Of a stretch of 32,949 bases of DNA, positions 1-8,426 are shown piece after piece. The DNA is taken from assembly GCA_946491705.1 (NCBI GenBank), contig CAMLYM010000007.1, positions 1 to 32,949 on the forward strand, in the 5' to 3' direction. Position 1 is the stretch's first letter. Each line of letters begins with the position of its first letter. The position numbers and the translations under genes were made by a program. The DNA comes from an uncultured Clostridia bacterium (lineage in GTDB: Bacteria; Bacillota; Clostridia; Oscillospirales; Acutalibacteraceae). The notes under the pieces were generated by a model that did not search any database, was not told the DNA's origin, and saw only the letters and a list, made by a program, of their open reading frames with translations.

Positions 1-1
1 G

Positions 2-712
2 GTGGTGGATTTTCCGCCCCAGCCGGTCATCACCAAGGATAACGTCACCATGCAGATCGACACGGTTATTTATTACCAGATTACCGACGCAAAGCTGTAT
101 GCTTACGGCGTGGAGCGGCCTCTTTCCGCCATTGAGAACCTGTCCGCCACCACCCTGCGTAACATCATCGGTGAAATGGAACTCGACCACACACTGACTT
201 CCCGCGACGTGATCAACTCCAAGATCCGCGTCATCCTTGACGAGGCTACCGACGCCTGGGGCATCAAGGTCAACCGTGTAGAGCTCAAAAACATCCTCCC
301 GCCCCGGGAGATTCAGGACGCCATGGAGAAGCAGATGAAAGCGGAGCGGGAACGCCGCGAAGCGATTCTCCGGGCGGAAGGCGAGAAGCGCAGCGAGATT
401 CTTGTGGCTGAGGGCCACAAGGAAGCGGCCATTCTGCGGGCCGACGCAGTGAAGGAAACCAAAATCCGCGAGGCGGAGGGCGAGGCTCAGGCAATCATGA
501 AGGTGCAGGAAGCTCTGGCCGACTCCATCAAGCTGTTAAACCAAGCGTCCCCGTCCGAGCAGGTCATCGCCATCAAGAGCCTGGAGGCTTTCGGCAAGGC
601 GGCCGACGGTAAGGCCACTAAGATCATCATTCCGTCCCAGATCCAGGGCCTGGCGGGCCTGGTGACCTCCATTGGAGAACTGGCCAAGAATGATGTGCAA
701 CTGAAACAATAA
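2..712 (+). CDS. SPFH/band-7 (stomatin/prohibitin-like) protein, 5' end cut off
   Basis: C-terminal 236 residues of an SPFH-domain protein; the frame is open to the window edge, so the N-terminal membrane anchor and the start of the band-7 domain lie outside. The visible part begins in the band-7 domain (VTMQIDTVIYYQITDAKLY) and continues through IRVILDEATDAWGIKVNRVE. From about residue 100 it becomes a long charged helix of AEGEKRSEIL / AEGHKEAAIL / AEGEAQAIM repeats, as in stomatins and bacterial QmcA/HflK relatives. A short hydrophobic, glycine-containing C-terminus ends at TAA. Such proteins form membrane-bound oligomers that organise lipid domains or regulate proteases. An NfeD-like partner would be expected upstream, out of view. 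No clear terminator follows, but the next gene has its own promoter. Confidence 0.9.
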   Translation: MVDFPPQPVITKDNVTMQIDTVIYYQITDAKLYAYGVERPLSAIENLSATTLRNIIGEMELDHTLTSRDVINSKIRVILDEATDAWGIKVNRVELKNILPPREIQDAMEKQMKAERERREAILRAEGEKRSEILVAEGHKEAAILRADAVKETKIREAEGEAQAIMKVQEALADSIKLLNQASPSEQVIAIKSLEAFGKAADGKATKIIIPSQIQGLAGLVTSIGELAKNDVQLKQ

Positions 713-786
713 TGCACAAAAGAAGAAACTATTTTCGGCCCTTATGCTGATAACTACACAAAATTTACGATTCGTTGGCGGATTCC

Positions 787-815
787 TTGAATTTGGTCGA
801 AAAATCGTATAAAAT
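787..815 (+). promoter_or_regulatory. Promoter of the purine operon
   Basis: TTGAAT (787-792), 17-base spacer, TAAAAT (810-815). This gives a transcription start near 822 and a leader of about 205 bases before purE. I did not find a convincing PurR box pair in the region. Confidence 0.6.
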
Positions 816-832
816 AGCAGGTAGAAAACAGT

Positions 833-924
833 GTGGGGTGGCGAAACCGTGCTCAAAAACGTTTGTTTTGTATGTGGCAGGAGACATCCCACGGGTCGTG
901 TGTCCATTTTTGCCGCCTCGGACA
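833..924 (+). promoter_or_regulatory. Candidate ZTP (pfl) riboswitch aptamer
   Basis: The parts and their order match the pfl motif. P1 is GTGGGGT (833-839) pairing with ATCCCAC (886-892). GGCG (840-843) follows directly. A P2-like hairpin spans roughly 847-877, with a CAAAA/TTTTG inner stem. A GGAGA purine stretch (880-884) precedes the P1 3' strand. A linker leads to GCCGCCTCGGACA (912-924), close to the conserved GCCGCCUGGGCA of the family. GGCG can pair with CGCC at 914-917, the pseudoknot expected for ZTP aptamers. TGTCC (901-905) can pair with GGACA (920-924). ZTP reports low 10-formyl-THF, and the downstream genes include purN and purH, which consume it. The match departs from consensus at several positions and was not scored with a covariance model. 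Confidence 0.5.
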
Positions 925-947
925 GACCATAGCGTTGGAAAGAAGAT

Positions 948-992
948 AAGGCTGCGTCGATTTTATGCGTCGCAGCCTTCCTGTTTGTTTTT
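948..992 (+). terminator. Intrinsic terminator in the purE leader (attenuator)
   Basis: Perfect 9-bp stem AAGGCTGCG (948-956) / CGCAGCCTT (971-979), followed by a T-rich tract (980-992). It lies between the promoter and the purE ribosome binding site and just after the putative aptamer, so it looks like the expression platform of a transcription-attenuating riboswitch. Confidence 0.8.
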
Positions 993-1029
993 GAGGCGGA
1001 CAGGCTTTGGAGAAAAGGAGAGAAGGACG

Positions 1030-1536
1030 ATGCAGCAAACGAAAAAGGTAGCCGTCATCATGGGAAGTGACAGCGATTTGCCGGTGGTGTCCGCCGCCGT
1101 CAAGCAGCTCAAGGAATTCGGCATCCCGGTGGAGGCCCATGTCATGTCCGCCCACCGCACCCCGGCCCAGGCGATGGCCTTCGCGTCGAACGCGAAAGAC
1201 AACGGTTTCGGCGTGATTATTGCCGCGGCGGGGAAGGCCGCCCATTTGGCGGGCGTGCTGGCCGCCCATACCACCTTGCCGGTCATCGGCATTCCGATCA
1301 AATCTTCCACGCTTGACGGGCTCGACGCGCTGCTTGCCACCGTGCAGATGCCAAGCGGTATCCCGGTGGCCACCGTCGCCATTGACGGGGCGAAGAACGC
1401 GGCCATCCTGGCCGCCCAGATACTGGCCTTGTCCGACGAAGGGGTGGCCGAAAAGCTTACCGCCATGAAGAAGGACATGACCGAAGGCGTGCTCAAAAAG
1501 GACGCGGCGCTTGAGGGAAAGCTCGCTGCCCTGTAA
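1030..1536 (+). CDS. purE: 5-(carboxyamino)imidazole ribonucleotide mutase / AIR carboxylase
   Basis: 168 residues, the usual length. It converts N5-CAIR (or AIR plus CO2) to CAIR in IMP synthesis, in the cytoplasm. Visible motifs: MGSDSD near residue 11, the SAHRTP active-site loop near 45, and VQMPSGIPVATVAI near 112. The glycine loop reads AAAGKAAHLAGV, where E. coli PurE has GAGGAAHLPGM; the lysine replaces a conserved glycine. The ATG at 1030 is preceded by GGAGAGAAGGA; the open frame upstream runs through the leader RNA and is not used. No purK lies beside it, so the enzyme may use AIR and CO2 directly. First gene of a purE-F-M-N-H-D operon. Confidence 0.95.
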   Translation: MQQTKKVAVIMGSDSDLPVVSAAVKQLKEFGIPVEAHVMSAHRTPAQAMAFASNAKDNGFGVIIAAAGKAAHLAGVLAAHTTLPVIGIPIKSSTLDGLDALLATVQMPSGIPVATVAIDGAKNAAILAAQILALSDEGVAEKLTAMKKDMTEGVLKKDAALEGKLAAL

Positions 1537-1589
1537 GCCGGATGCGGGAACGTAAGAAACCCAGGACGAAACGGATAAGGAGTGTTAGC

Positions 1590-3008
1590 ATGGCGCACAA
1601 GCCTCACGAAGAATGCGGACTATTTGGGATTTACAACAAAGACGGATTGCAGGTGGCGGAGGAGACCTATCTGGCCCTCTATGCCTTGCAGCACCGGGGC
1701 CAGGAAAGCGCGGGCATTGCGGTCAACGACGGCGGCGTCATCACCGTCCATAAGGACATGGGGCTCGTGCCCGACGTGTTCGACGAAAAGACCATCAAGA
1801 AGCTGGGAAGCGGGCAGCTGGCCATCGGCCACGTGCGCTATTCCCCCAGCGACAAGCTGGAGAGGGCGAACTCTCAGCCGCTGGTGATGCGCTATGTCAA
1901 GGGGACCCTTGCCATCGGCCACAACGGCAGCATTGTGAACATTCCTGAGCTCAAAAAGGAGCTGGAATACGGCGGCGCCATCTTCCAGACCTCCTGCGAC
2001 GCAGAGATCATCGCCTATATCATCGCCCGGGAGCGGCTCAACGCCGGTTCCATCGAGCAGGCGCTGGTCAACACCATGAAAAAGCTCAAGGGCGCCTATT
2101 CCCTTGTCATGATGTCCCCCAAGAAGCTCATCGCCGCCAGAGATCCTCAAGGTTTCCGGCCACTGTGCATCGGCAAAATCGGGGAAAGCTACTGCTTCGC
2201 GTCGGAGACCTGCGCACTGACCTCTCTGGGCGCCGATTATGTGCGCGATGTGGAGCCCGGTGAGGTGGTAGTGGTGGATGAAAACGGCCTTCGCAGCCTC
2301 AAAGACCACTGCGGCCAGAAGTCGTCTTTGTGTATTTTTGAGTTTGTCTATTTCGCCCGGCCCGACTCGGTTATCGACGGCCAGAGCGTGCATTTTGCCC
2401 GCCAGAACGCGGGACGTATCCTGGCTCAGGAGCATCCAGTGGAAGCGGACCTGGTTATGGGCGTGCCCGACTCGGGGCTGGACGCGGCTCTGGGATATTC
2501 TTATGAATCGGGGATTCCCTACGGCATGGGCTTTGTGAAGAACCGGTATATAGGCCGCACCTTTATCCAGGAAACCCAGAAGCAGCGGGAGCGCTCGGTG
2601 AGCATCAAGCTGGGAGCTTTGGGCGCGGCGGTCAAGGGCAAGCGAGTGGTACTGGTGGACGATTCCATCGTCCGCGGCACTACCTGCGCGAATATCGTAG
2701 CCAACCTGCGGGCGGCAGGCGCGAAAGAGGTACATATGCGCATCTCCTCTCCGCCTTTTATGCACCCGTGCTACTTCGGAACCGACATCAGCTCCCGGGA
2801 GCACCTGATTGCATGTAAGATGTCCATCGACGAAATTCGTGACCACATCGGCGCGGATTCCCTGGGGTACTTGAGCATCGAAGGGGTGCACGCCATCGCC
2901 AAGGAGTCGAACCTCAGTATGTGCGACGCCTGTTTCACCGGCCGGTATCCCATTGAGGTGCCCGACGAGATGCCCAAGGATAAATACGATCAGAAAATAA
3001 AGGCGTAA
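1590..3008 (+). CDS. purF: Amidophosphoribosyltransferase
   Basis: 472 residues. It catalyses the first committed step of purine synthesis, PRPP plus glutamine to phosphoribosylamine. The start at 1590 follows AAGGAG. A short propeptide (MAHKPHEE) precedes Cys9, the expected N-terminal nucleophile after cleavage, as in the B. subtilis type. The class II glutaminase domain covers the first 230 or so residues (HRGQESAG, GHVRYSP, GHNGSI, SCDAE). The phosphoribosyltransferase domain carries the PRPP loop VVLVDDSIVRGTT. Cysteines in CIFEF, HPCYFG and the C-terminal CDACFTGRYP fit the 4Fe-4S ligands of the Bacillus enzyme, so an oxygen-sensitive iron-sulfur form is expected. Second gene of the purine operon, 53 bases after purE. 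Confidence 0.97.
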   Translation: MAHKPHEECGLFGIYNKDGLQVAEETYLALYALQHRGQESAGIAVNDGGVITVHKDMGLVPDVFDEKTIKKLGSGQLAIGHVRYSPSDKLERANSQPLVMRYVKGTLAIGHNGSIVNIPELKKELEYGGAIFQTSCDAEIIAYIIARERLNAGSIEQALVNTMKKLKGAYSLVMMSPKKLIAARDPQGFRPLCIGKIGESYCFASETCALTSLGADYVRDVEPGEVVVVDENGLRSLKDHCGQKSSLCIFEFVYFARPDSVIDGQSVHFARQNAGRILAQEHPVEADLVMGVPDSGLDAALGYSYESGIPYGMGFVKNRYIGRTFIQETQKQRERSVSIKLGALGAAVKGKRVVLVDDSIVRGTTCANIVANLRAAGAKEVHMRISSPPFMHPCYFGTDISSREHLIACKMSIDEIRDHIGADSLGYLSIEGVHAIAKESNLSMCDACFTGRYPIEVPDEMPKDKYDQKIKA

Positions 3009-3083
3009 GCCCAAAATAAGCGATACGGCGGCGGTTGCCGTTTGACTATGAGAGACTGGCGGCAAAGGAAGGCCGCCGGGGAA

Positions 3084-4127
3084 ATGGTGGTAGGAATGAA
3101 CAGTTTTTCGGACAGCTACAAGGCGGCGGGCGTTGACGTGACCGCCGGCTACAAAGCGGTGGAATTGATGAAATCCCACGTGGCGCGCACGAAGATTCCG
3201 GGCGTGCTGTCGGGCATCGGCGGCTTCGGCGGCCTGTTTGAGCCGGATTTGAGCGGTGTAAAAAACCCGGTGCTGGTCTCCGGTACCGACGGGGTAGGCA
3301 CCAAGCTGAAGATCGCGTTTTTGCTGGATAAGCACGACACCGTCGGCATCGACTGCGTGGCCATGTGCGTCAACGACGTGGTCTGCTCGGGCGCGAAGCC
3401 CCTTTTCTTCCTGGATTACATTGCCGTGGGCCGCAACGTTCCCGAACGGGTGGCGGCCATCGTCTCCGGCGTGGCGGAAGGCTGCGTGCAGGCGGGGTGC
3501 GCCCTTATCGGCGGCGAAACGGCGGAAATGCCCGGCTTTTACCCGGTGGACGAATACGATTTGGCTGGCTTCTCGGTAGGAATGGTGGACAAGGACAGGA
3601 TTGTCGACGGGAGCAAGGTAAAACCTGGGGACGTGCTCATCGGCGTGTCCTCCTCGGGCGTGCATTCCAACGGCTTCTCCCTGGTGCGCAAGATCTTCCA
3701 TGTGGGCGAGCAGAACCTGAACCTGCATGTGGAGGAACTGGGCAAGACCCTGGGCGAGGAGCTGCTGACTCCCACGAAGATTTACGTCAAACCCCTCTTA
3801 AAGCTCATGGAGGAATGCGACGTGCATGCTGTTTCTCACATCACCGGCGGCGGTTTTTATGAGAACATCCCGCGTATGCTCCGTCCCGGCCAGATGGCCC
3901 GCATTGAAAAAGCAGCCGTGCCGGTGCTGCCCATCTTCCATGTGCTCCAGCGTACCGGCGGCGTGCCTGAGCGGGACATGTTCAACACCTTCAACATGGG
4001 CGTGGGTCTGTGCATCGCCCTGCCGGCCGACGAAGCGGATAAGGCGATTTCCGTGCTCAAGGAAGCGGGCGAGAACGCCTGCGCCCTTGGCGAAGTGAAG
4101 GACGGCGAGGGTGTCGAGCTATGCTAA
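3084..4127 (+). CDS. purM: Phosphoribosylformylglycinamidine cyclo-ligase (AIR synthetase)
   Basis: About 347 residues. ATP-dependent closure of FGAM to AIR. The AIRS family motifs appear in order: [19 protein letters not shown] at the N-terminus, [44 protein letters not shown] and [15 protein letters not shown]. The start is uncertain. ATG 3084 (MVVGMNSF) has purine-rich AAGGAAGG 11 bases upstream; ATG 3096 (MNSFSDSYK) matches where most family members begin but has its purines too close; ATG 3048 has no ribosome binding site. It ends by overlapping purN by 7 bases, so translation is probably coupled. Third gene of the purine operon. Confidence 0.95.
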   Translation: MVVGMNSFSDSYKAAGVDVTAGYKAVELMKSHVARTKIPGVLSGIGGFGGLFEPDLSGVKNPVLVSGTDGVGTKLKIAFLLDKHDTVGIDCVAMCVNDVVCSGAKPLFFLDYIAVGRNVPERVAAIVSGVAEGCVQAGCALIGGETAEMPGFYPVDEYDLAGFSVGMVDKDRIVDGSKVKPGDVLIGVSSSGVHSNGFSLVRKIFHVGEQNLNLHVEELGKTLGEELLTPTKIYVKPLLKLMEECDVHAVSHITGGGFYENIPRMLRPGQMARIEKAAVPVLPIFHVLQRTGGVPERDMFNTFNMGVGLCIALPADEADKAISVLKEAGENACALGEVKDGEGVELC

Positions 4128-4741
4128 ACATCGCGGTTTTGGTATCGGGCGGCGGCACCAATCTGCAGGCGCTTTTGGACGCCCAAGCGAGAGGCGAGAT
4201 CAAAAACGGGAAGATCGTCCAGGTCATCGCCAGCCGGGAAGGCGTCTATGCCTTGGAGCGGGCGAAGAAGGCGGGGGTCCCCGCCAAAGTGGTAGCCCGC
4301 AAGGGCCGCACTCCCGAGCAGTTTGACCAGGCGCTCACCGAGGCTTTGGATGCATGCAAGGCGGACCTTGTGGTGCTGGCTGGCTTTCTCTCCATTTTAG
4401 GAAAGCGGGTCCTTTCCCGGTACAGCAACAAAATCTTAAACATCCATCCTTCTTTGATCCCCTCCTTCTGCGGGGACGGTTTTTACGGCCTGAAGGTCCA
4501 CGAGGCGGTCTTGGAGAAGGGCGTAAAGGTGACCGGCGCGACGGTGCACTTTGTCAACGAAGTGACCGACGGCGGCGCCATCCTGCTCCAGCAGCCGGTA
4601 GCGGTGCTTGAGTCGGACACGCCGGAAACCCTGCAGCGGCGGGTGATGGAAGAAGCGGAATGGAAGCTGCTTCCCAAGGCGGTTTCCCTGTTCTGCGAAG
4701 GCCGGGTGGAGATCGACGGCAATCACACCAGAATTCGGTAA
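4121..4741 (+). CDS. purN: Phosphoribosylglycinamide formyltransferase (GAR transformylase)
   Basis: 206 residues. It transfers a formyl group from 10-formyl-THF to GAR. The N-terminal phosphate-binding loop is [14 protein letters not shown]. Catalytic residues are in place: Asn107 and His109 in [11 protein letters not shown], and Asp150 in [10 protein letters not shown], matching E. coli Asn106, His108 and Asp144. The loop [16 protein letters not shown] is the substrate-binding region. The ATG overlaps the purM stop by 7 bases. This gene and purH are the two folate-dependent steps of the pathway, which fits a ZTP-type leader upstream. Confidence 0.96.
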   Translation: MLNIAVLVSGGGTNLQALLDAQARGEIKNGKIVQVIASREGVYALERAKKAGVPAKVVARKGRTPEQFDQALTEALDACKADLVVLAGFLSILGKRVLSRYSNKILNIHPSLIPSFCGDGFYGLKVHEAVLEKGVKVTGATVHFVNEVTDGGAILLQQPVAVLESDTPETLQRRVMEEAEWKLLPKAVSLFCEGRVEIDGNHTRIR

Positions 4742-4820
4742 ATACATAGGGCACCTGGCAAACGTTCGCCGGGTGTCCTGTGTTCGGTTACACGAGAAAC
4801 GAAAAGAGGAGACTTGCGGG

Positions 4821-6374
4821 ATGAATCAGAAACGTGCGATACTCAGCGTGTCCGATAAAACGGGCATTGTGGATTTTGCAAAGGAATTGGTGGCTCTGGG
4901 CTTTGAGGTGATCTCCACGGGCGGAACCGCCAAGGCTTTGAAGGAAGCGGGCGTGCCGGTCACCGGCGTGTCCGATGTGACCGGGTTCCCGGAATGCCTG
5001 GACGGCCGGGTAAAAACCCTGCATCCCATGATCCATGCGGGCATCCTTGCCATGCGCGGCAACCCTGAGCATATGCAGCAGCTTGAGAAGCTGGGCGTCA
5101 CCCCCATCGACGTGGTGGCCATCAACCTCTATCCCTTTAAGCAGACCATCCTAAAGCCCGGCGTTACCCTGGAGGACGCCATTGAGAATATCGACATCGG
5201 CGGTCCCACCATGATCCGCGCTGCCGCGAAAAACTGGCAGGACGTATCGGTGATCGTGGATCCGGCGGATTACGGCAAGGTGATCGCGGAGTATAAAGAG
5301 AACGGGTCGGTTTCGAGAGACACCAAGTTCGCCCTGGCGGGAAAGGTATTTGACCATACCGCCCAGTACGACACCATGATCTCCACCTACCTGCGCCGCC
5401 AGCGCGGGGAAGAGGGCTTGCCTGACGACCTGTCTTTGACCTATGAGAAGGTGCAGGACCTGCGCTACGGCGAGAACCCCCACCAGAAGGCCGCCTTCTA
5501 CCGGGAGATCGGCAACCACGACAATACCCTTGACGCAGCCGAGCAGCTCCACGGCAAGGAGCTTTCCTACAACAACATCAACGATGCAAACGGCGCGCTC
5601 GACCTGCTCAAGGAGTTTGGTGAGGAAAAGCCGGTGGCGGTGGCCGTCAAGCATGCGAATCCCTGCGGTGTGGGCACCGGCGAAACCATCTGCCAAGCGT
5701 ACAAAAACGCATATGACGCCGACCCGGTTTCCATTTTCGGCGGCATCGTGGCGTTAAACCGCCCGGTGGACAAGGATACCGCCCAGGAGCTGGCAAAAAT
5801 TTTCTTGGAAATCATCCTGGCGCCTGCCTTTGATGAGGATGCGCTTTCGATTCTCACCCAGAAGAAAAACATTCGTCTCTTAAAGCTGCCGAACTTGGCA
5901 AAGCCCAACTCCAAGGACCTTCTGGATATGAAGAAGGTAGCCGGCGGCCTGCTGGTCCAGAGCTTGGATACCGAGCTTCTGCACGAGGAGGACCTGAAAT
6001 GCGTCACCAAGCGTGAGCCTACCCCTGAAGAAATGGAGCAGCTTCGGTTTGTTTGGAAAGTGGTCAAGCACGTGAAGTCTAACGGCATCGCCCTGGCGAA
6101 GAACAACGCCACTGTGGGCATCGGCCCAGGTCAGACCAACCGTATCACCGCCCTGGAGCTGGCCATCAAGTACGCCGGCGATAAGGCGGCGGGCAGCGTC
6201 ATGGGTTCGGACGCCTTCTTCCCGTTCCCTGACTGCGTAGAAGCCGCCCAGAAGGCGGGCATCACCGCCATCATCCAGCCCGGCGGCTCCATCCGCGACC
6301 AGGAAAGCATCGACGCCGCCGACAAGGCGGGCATCGCCATGGTCTTTACCGGCATGCGCCATTTTAAGCACTAA
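4821..6374 (+). CDS. purH: Bifunctional AICAR transformylase / IMP cyclohydrolase
   Basis: 517 residues. The N-terminal MGS-like IMP cyclohydrolase domain (about 1-150) shows [24 protein letters not shown] and [13 protein letters not shown]. The C-terminal transformylase domain contains Lys277-His278 in [10 protein letters not shown], the catalytic pair, and later SDAFFPFPD and [12 protein letters not shown]. It uses 10-formyl-THF to turn AICAR into FAICAR and then IMP. The ATG at 4821 has AGAGGAG upstream; the frame extends upstream to 4773 without support. It ends in the typical MRHFKH. An 79-base gap from purN contains a small GC-rich inverted repeat but no T tract, so operon continuity is likely. 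Confidence 0.97.
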   Translation: MNQKRAILSVSDKTGIVDFAKELVALGFEVISTGGTAKALKEAGVPVTGVSDVTGFPECLDGRVKTLHPMIHAGILAMRGNPEHMQQLEKLGVTPIDVVAINLYPFKQTILKPGVTLEDAIENIDIGGPTMIRAAAKNWQDVSVIVDPADYGKVIAEYKENGSVSRDTKFALAGKVFDHTAQYDTMISTYLRRQRGEEGLPDDLSLTYEKVQDLRYGENPHQKAAFYREIGNHDNTLDAAEQLHGKELSYNNINDANGALDLLKEFGEEKPVAVAVKHANPCGVGTGETICQAYKNAYDADPVSIFGGIVALNRPVDKDTAQELAKIFLEIILAPAFDEDALSILTQKKNIRLLKLPNLAKPNSKDLLDMKKVAGGLLVQSLDTELLHEEDLKCVTKREPTPEEMEQLRFVWKVVKHVKSNGIALAKNNATVGIGPGQTNRITALELAIKYAGDKAAGSVMGSDAFFPFPDCVEAAQKAGITAIIQPGGSIRDQESIDAADKAGIAMVFTGMRHFKH

Positions 6375-6406
6375 ACTTTATTTTCTCCCGAAAGGAAGGA
6401 ATCCCA

Positions 6407-7678
6407 ATGGATATCTTAATGGTCGGCGGCGGCGGGCGGGAGCACGCCCTCATCCGCAAGCTTAAGGAAAGCAAGCGCTGTGGCGCCATCCATTGCGCGC
6501 CGGGCAACGGCGGCATCTCCCGGGACGCGGTGTGCCACAACGTGTCCGGCACCGATGTGGACGGAATCGTCAAGCTCGCAAAGGAGCTGAAGGTAGACTT
6601 GGTGTTCGTCGCACCCGACGATCCGTTGATGGCAGGCTTGGTGGACGCGCTGGAGAAGGAAGGCATACGCGCCTTCGGCCCCCGGCAGAACGCCGCGCTG
6701 ATTGAAGGCAGCAAGGTCTTTTCCAAGAACCTGATGAAAAAGTACGGCATCCCCACCGCTGGATACGAAGTATTCGACGATCCGAAAGAGGCTCTGCGCT
6801 ACATTCAGGAGCAGAACACCTATCCCACCGTCATCAAGGCGGACGGCCTTGCGTTGGGCAAGGGAGTCATCCTGGCGGAGAACGAGGAGCAGGCCAAGGA
6901 CGCCCTTCACTCCATTATGGAGGACAAAGTGTTCGGCGCATCCGGCAGCCGGGTGGTCATCGAGGAATTCCTTACCGGCCCGGAGGTGTCCGTGCTGTCC
7001 TTTACCGACGGTAAGACCCTGTGCCCCATGGTTTCCTCCAAGGATCACAAGCGTGCGCTGGACGGGGACAAGGGCCTCAACACTGGCGGCATGGGTACCG
7101 TGAGCCCCAACCCTTTTTACTCCGACGAGATGGCAAAGCGCTGCATGGAGGAAATCTTCCTGCCCACGGTCAAGGCCATGAACGAGGAGGGCCGCCCTTT
7201 CAAGGGCTGCCTCTATTTCGGCCTGATGCTTACCGAGAAGGGCCCGAAGGTCATCGAGTACAACGCCCGGTTCGGCGACCCGGAGACTCAAGTGGTGCTC
7301 CCGCGGCTGAAAACCGACCTGCTGGACATCATCGACGCAGTGATCGACGAGCGCCTTGATGAGCTTAGCATACAGTGGTCCCAGGAAGCCTGCGCCTGTG
7401 TGGTTATGGCGTCGGGCGGGTACCCGGGCAGCTACCCCAAGGGCATCGAAATCACCGGGCTTGACGAAAACGGCCAGGCTGACGGCGCGATTGTGTACCA
7501 CGCGGGCACCGCGTATCAGGACGGCAAGTTCTTTACAAACGGCGGCCGGGTGCTGGGCGTGACGGCGCTGGGGGACACCCTGGACGAAGCGCTTAACAAA
7601 GCGTACGACGCGGTAAAAACCATCCGGTTCGACGGGGCGCACTACCGCACCGACATCGGCCGCATCGGCATGAAATAA
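6407..7678 (+). CDS. purD: Phosphoribosylamine-glycine ligase (GAR synthetase)
   Basis: 423 residues, the normal length. ATP-grasp enzyme joining glycine to phosphoribosylamine. It shows the N-terminal GGGGREHAL (7-15) and PGNGGIS, the ATP-grasp core (IKADGLALGKGV), the metal-binding segment VIEYNARFGDPETQ, and the C-terminal B-loop region with GGYPGSYPKG and GGRVLGV. The ATG at 6407 has AAAGGAAGGA upstream. Last gene of the purine operon, followed by a terminator. purC, purB, purL, purQ and purS are absent here and must lie elsewhere. Confidence 0.97.
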   Translation: MDILMVGGGGREHALIRKLKESKRCGAIHCAPGNGGISRDAVCHNVSGTDVDGIVKLAKELKVDLVFVAPDDPLMAGLVDALEKEGIRAFGPRQNAALIEGSKVFSKNLMKKYGIPTAGYEVFDDPKEALRYIQEQNTYPTVIKADGLALGKGVILAENEEQAKDALHSIMEDKVFGASGSRVVIEEFLTGPEVSVLSFTDGKTLCPMVSSKDHKRALDGDKGLNTGGMGTVSPNPFYSDEMAKRCMEEIFLPTVKAMNEEGRPFKGCLYFGLMLTEKGPKVIEYNARFGDPETQVVLPRLKTDLLDIIDAVIDERLDELSIQWSQEACACVVMASGGYPGSYPKGIEITGLDENGQADGAIVYHAGTAYQDGKFFTNGGRVLGVTALGDTLDEALNKAYDAVKTIRFDGAHYRTDIGRIGMK

Positions 7679-7689
7679 TCGTTGCAGGA

Positions 7690-7720
7690 GAGGCGTTCCG
7701 AAAGGAATGCCTCTTTGTTT
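7690..7720 (+). terminator. Terminator of the purine operon
   Basis: 10-bp stem GAGGCGTTCC / GGAATGCCTC with one G-U pair and a GAAA tetraloop, followed by TTTGTTT, 11 bases after the purD stop. Confidence 0.9.
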
Positions 7721-7958
7721 GGTTGGTCCACCGGCAACGCCGGTTAAGGCAGCCCTTGTAGCTGGAGCGAAGCAAGCCATAAAATAGCATAAGCCTCGCT
7801 CAGAGCACAAGCACCCGTTTTCGAGCGGCGGGTTGGACGCTTTGAAACACCTGCCGGTCAAAGGCTTTTTATGGCGTCCATGGTGAAGAAGCACACCTCT
7901 ATAAAGCTGGGAAACGAGAGGAAATGCAAAAAAGAGAAACCGGTGTAAAGAAAAAGCC
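7721..7958. other. Gene-free spacer with nested inverted repeats
   Basis: 238 bases with no credible reading frame. It holds ACCGGC-AAC-GCCGGT (7730-7744) and a nested pair: TGGACGC (7834-7840) with GCGTCCA (7874-7880), enclosing CTTTG (7840-7844) with CAAAG (7859-7863). It matches neither SRP RNA nor tRNA. It could be a small structured RNA or a remnant. Confidence 0.4.
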
Positions 7959-7987
7959 TTGACAGTGGGAGGAAAACCTTGTATAAT
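7959..7987 (+). promoter_or_regulatory. Consensus sigma-A promoter of the ylxM-ffh operon
   Basis: Perfect TTGACA (7959-7964), 17-base spacer, perfect TATAAT (7982-7987). Transcription should start near 7994, on the first arm of the inverted repeat at 7993-8017. Confidence 0.92.
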
Positions 7988-7992
7988 ACAAA

Positions 7993-8017
7993 CCTGTAAA
8001 GCAATTTTCTTTACAGG
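7993..8017 (+). repeat. Perfect inverted repeat at the ylxM transcription start
   Basis: CCTGTAAAG (7993-8001), 7-base centre CAATTTT, CTTTACAGG (8009-8017). It lies at about +1 to +25 and ends just before the ribosome binding site GAGGGGG. It could be an operator, or a 5' hairpin stabilising the mRNA or hindering ribosome access. The CTGTAAA half-site recurs in the palindrome at 30463-30508. Confidence 0.8.
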
Positions 8018-8033
8018 CGAGGGGGCGTTTCGG

Positions 8034-8402
8034 TTGGCAAAGAACCTACAAGTCTCGGTGTTGCTGGACTTTTACGGCGACATGCTCACCGATAAGCAGC
8101 GCGACGTGATCGACCTGTACTACAACGACGACCTGTCGCTGGCGGAAATTGCGCAAAACGAAGGAATTACCCGTCAGGGCGTGCGGGATTCCATCAAGCG
8201 GGGGGAAGCCCAGCTCTTTGAAATGGAGGAGCGGTTAGGGCTTGCCAAGCGGTTTGGAAAAATGGAAGAGGGCCTGCAAAGCATTCTGGAAGCGGCCCGG
8301 CTGATTGAAGAGGCGAACATCCGCTGCGGCGGTTCGCCGACTATAAAGGAGCAGGCGCGGCGGATCGCGAAGGTGGCCGCGGCGCTGTGCGACGAGGAAT
8401 AA
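8034..8402 (+). CDS. ylxM: YlxM-family DNA-binding protein (SRP operon)
   Basis: 122 residues, all helical, with a sigma-70 region-4-like helix-turn-helix: LTDKQRDVIDLYYNDDLSLA then EIAQNEGITRQGVRDSIKRG. This matches YlxM/UPF0122, which is almost always encoded just upstream of ffh and is reported to act with the signal recognition particle. I chose TTG 8034 because GAGGGGG (8019-8025) sits 8 bases upstream and the protein then begins MAKNLQVSVLLDFYGDML, like its relatives; the longer open frame starts inside the promoter. The C-terminal 30 residues (IKEQARRIAKVAAAL) extend past the core family. Confidence 0.93.
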   Translation: MAKNLQVSVLLDFYGDMLTDKQRDVIDLYYNDDLSLAEIAQNEGITRQGVRDSIKRGEAQLFEMEERLGLAKRFGKMEEGLQSILEAARLIEEANIRCGGSPTIKEQARRIAKVAAALCDEE

Positions 8403-8426
8403 ACGTGCTCGAATGGAGGAGACACA

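Noticed and set aside
834..850. T-box-like GGGTGGCGAAACCGTG in the purE leader
   Set aside because: The string resembles the T-box GGGTGGNACCGCG, but there is no specifier stem upstream, the promoter is only some 20 bases away, and the terminator is about 100 bases further on. The ZTP-type reading fits better.
787..1029. Guanine/adenine or PRPP (ykkC) riboswitch upstream of purE
   Set aside because: The conserved three-way-junction bases of the purine riboswitch and the conserved blocks of ykkC RNAs are absent.
1620..3728. 702-codon open frame on the minus strand across purF and purM
   Set aside because: It lies opposite two clearly recognised genes, has low-complexity His/Arg/Gly-rich composition typical of GC-rich shadow frames, and has no ribosome binding site or family resemblance.
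6416..7894. 492-codon minus-strand frame across purD
   Set aside because: Antisense shadow of purD; its translation resembles no protein and would need to run through the purine terminator.
7721..7958. SRP RNA gene (ffs) near ffh
   Set aside because: The conserved SRP RNA helix-8 loop bases (GGAA tetraloop with its flanking internal loops) could not be found in the spacer.
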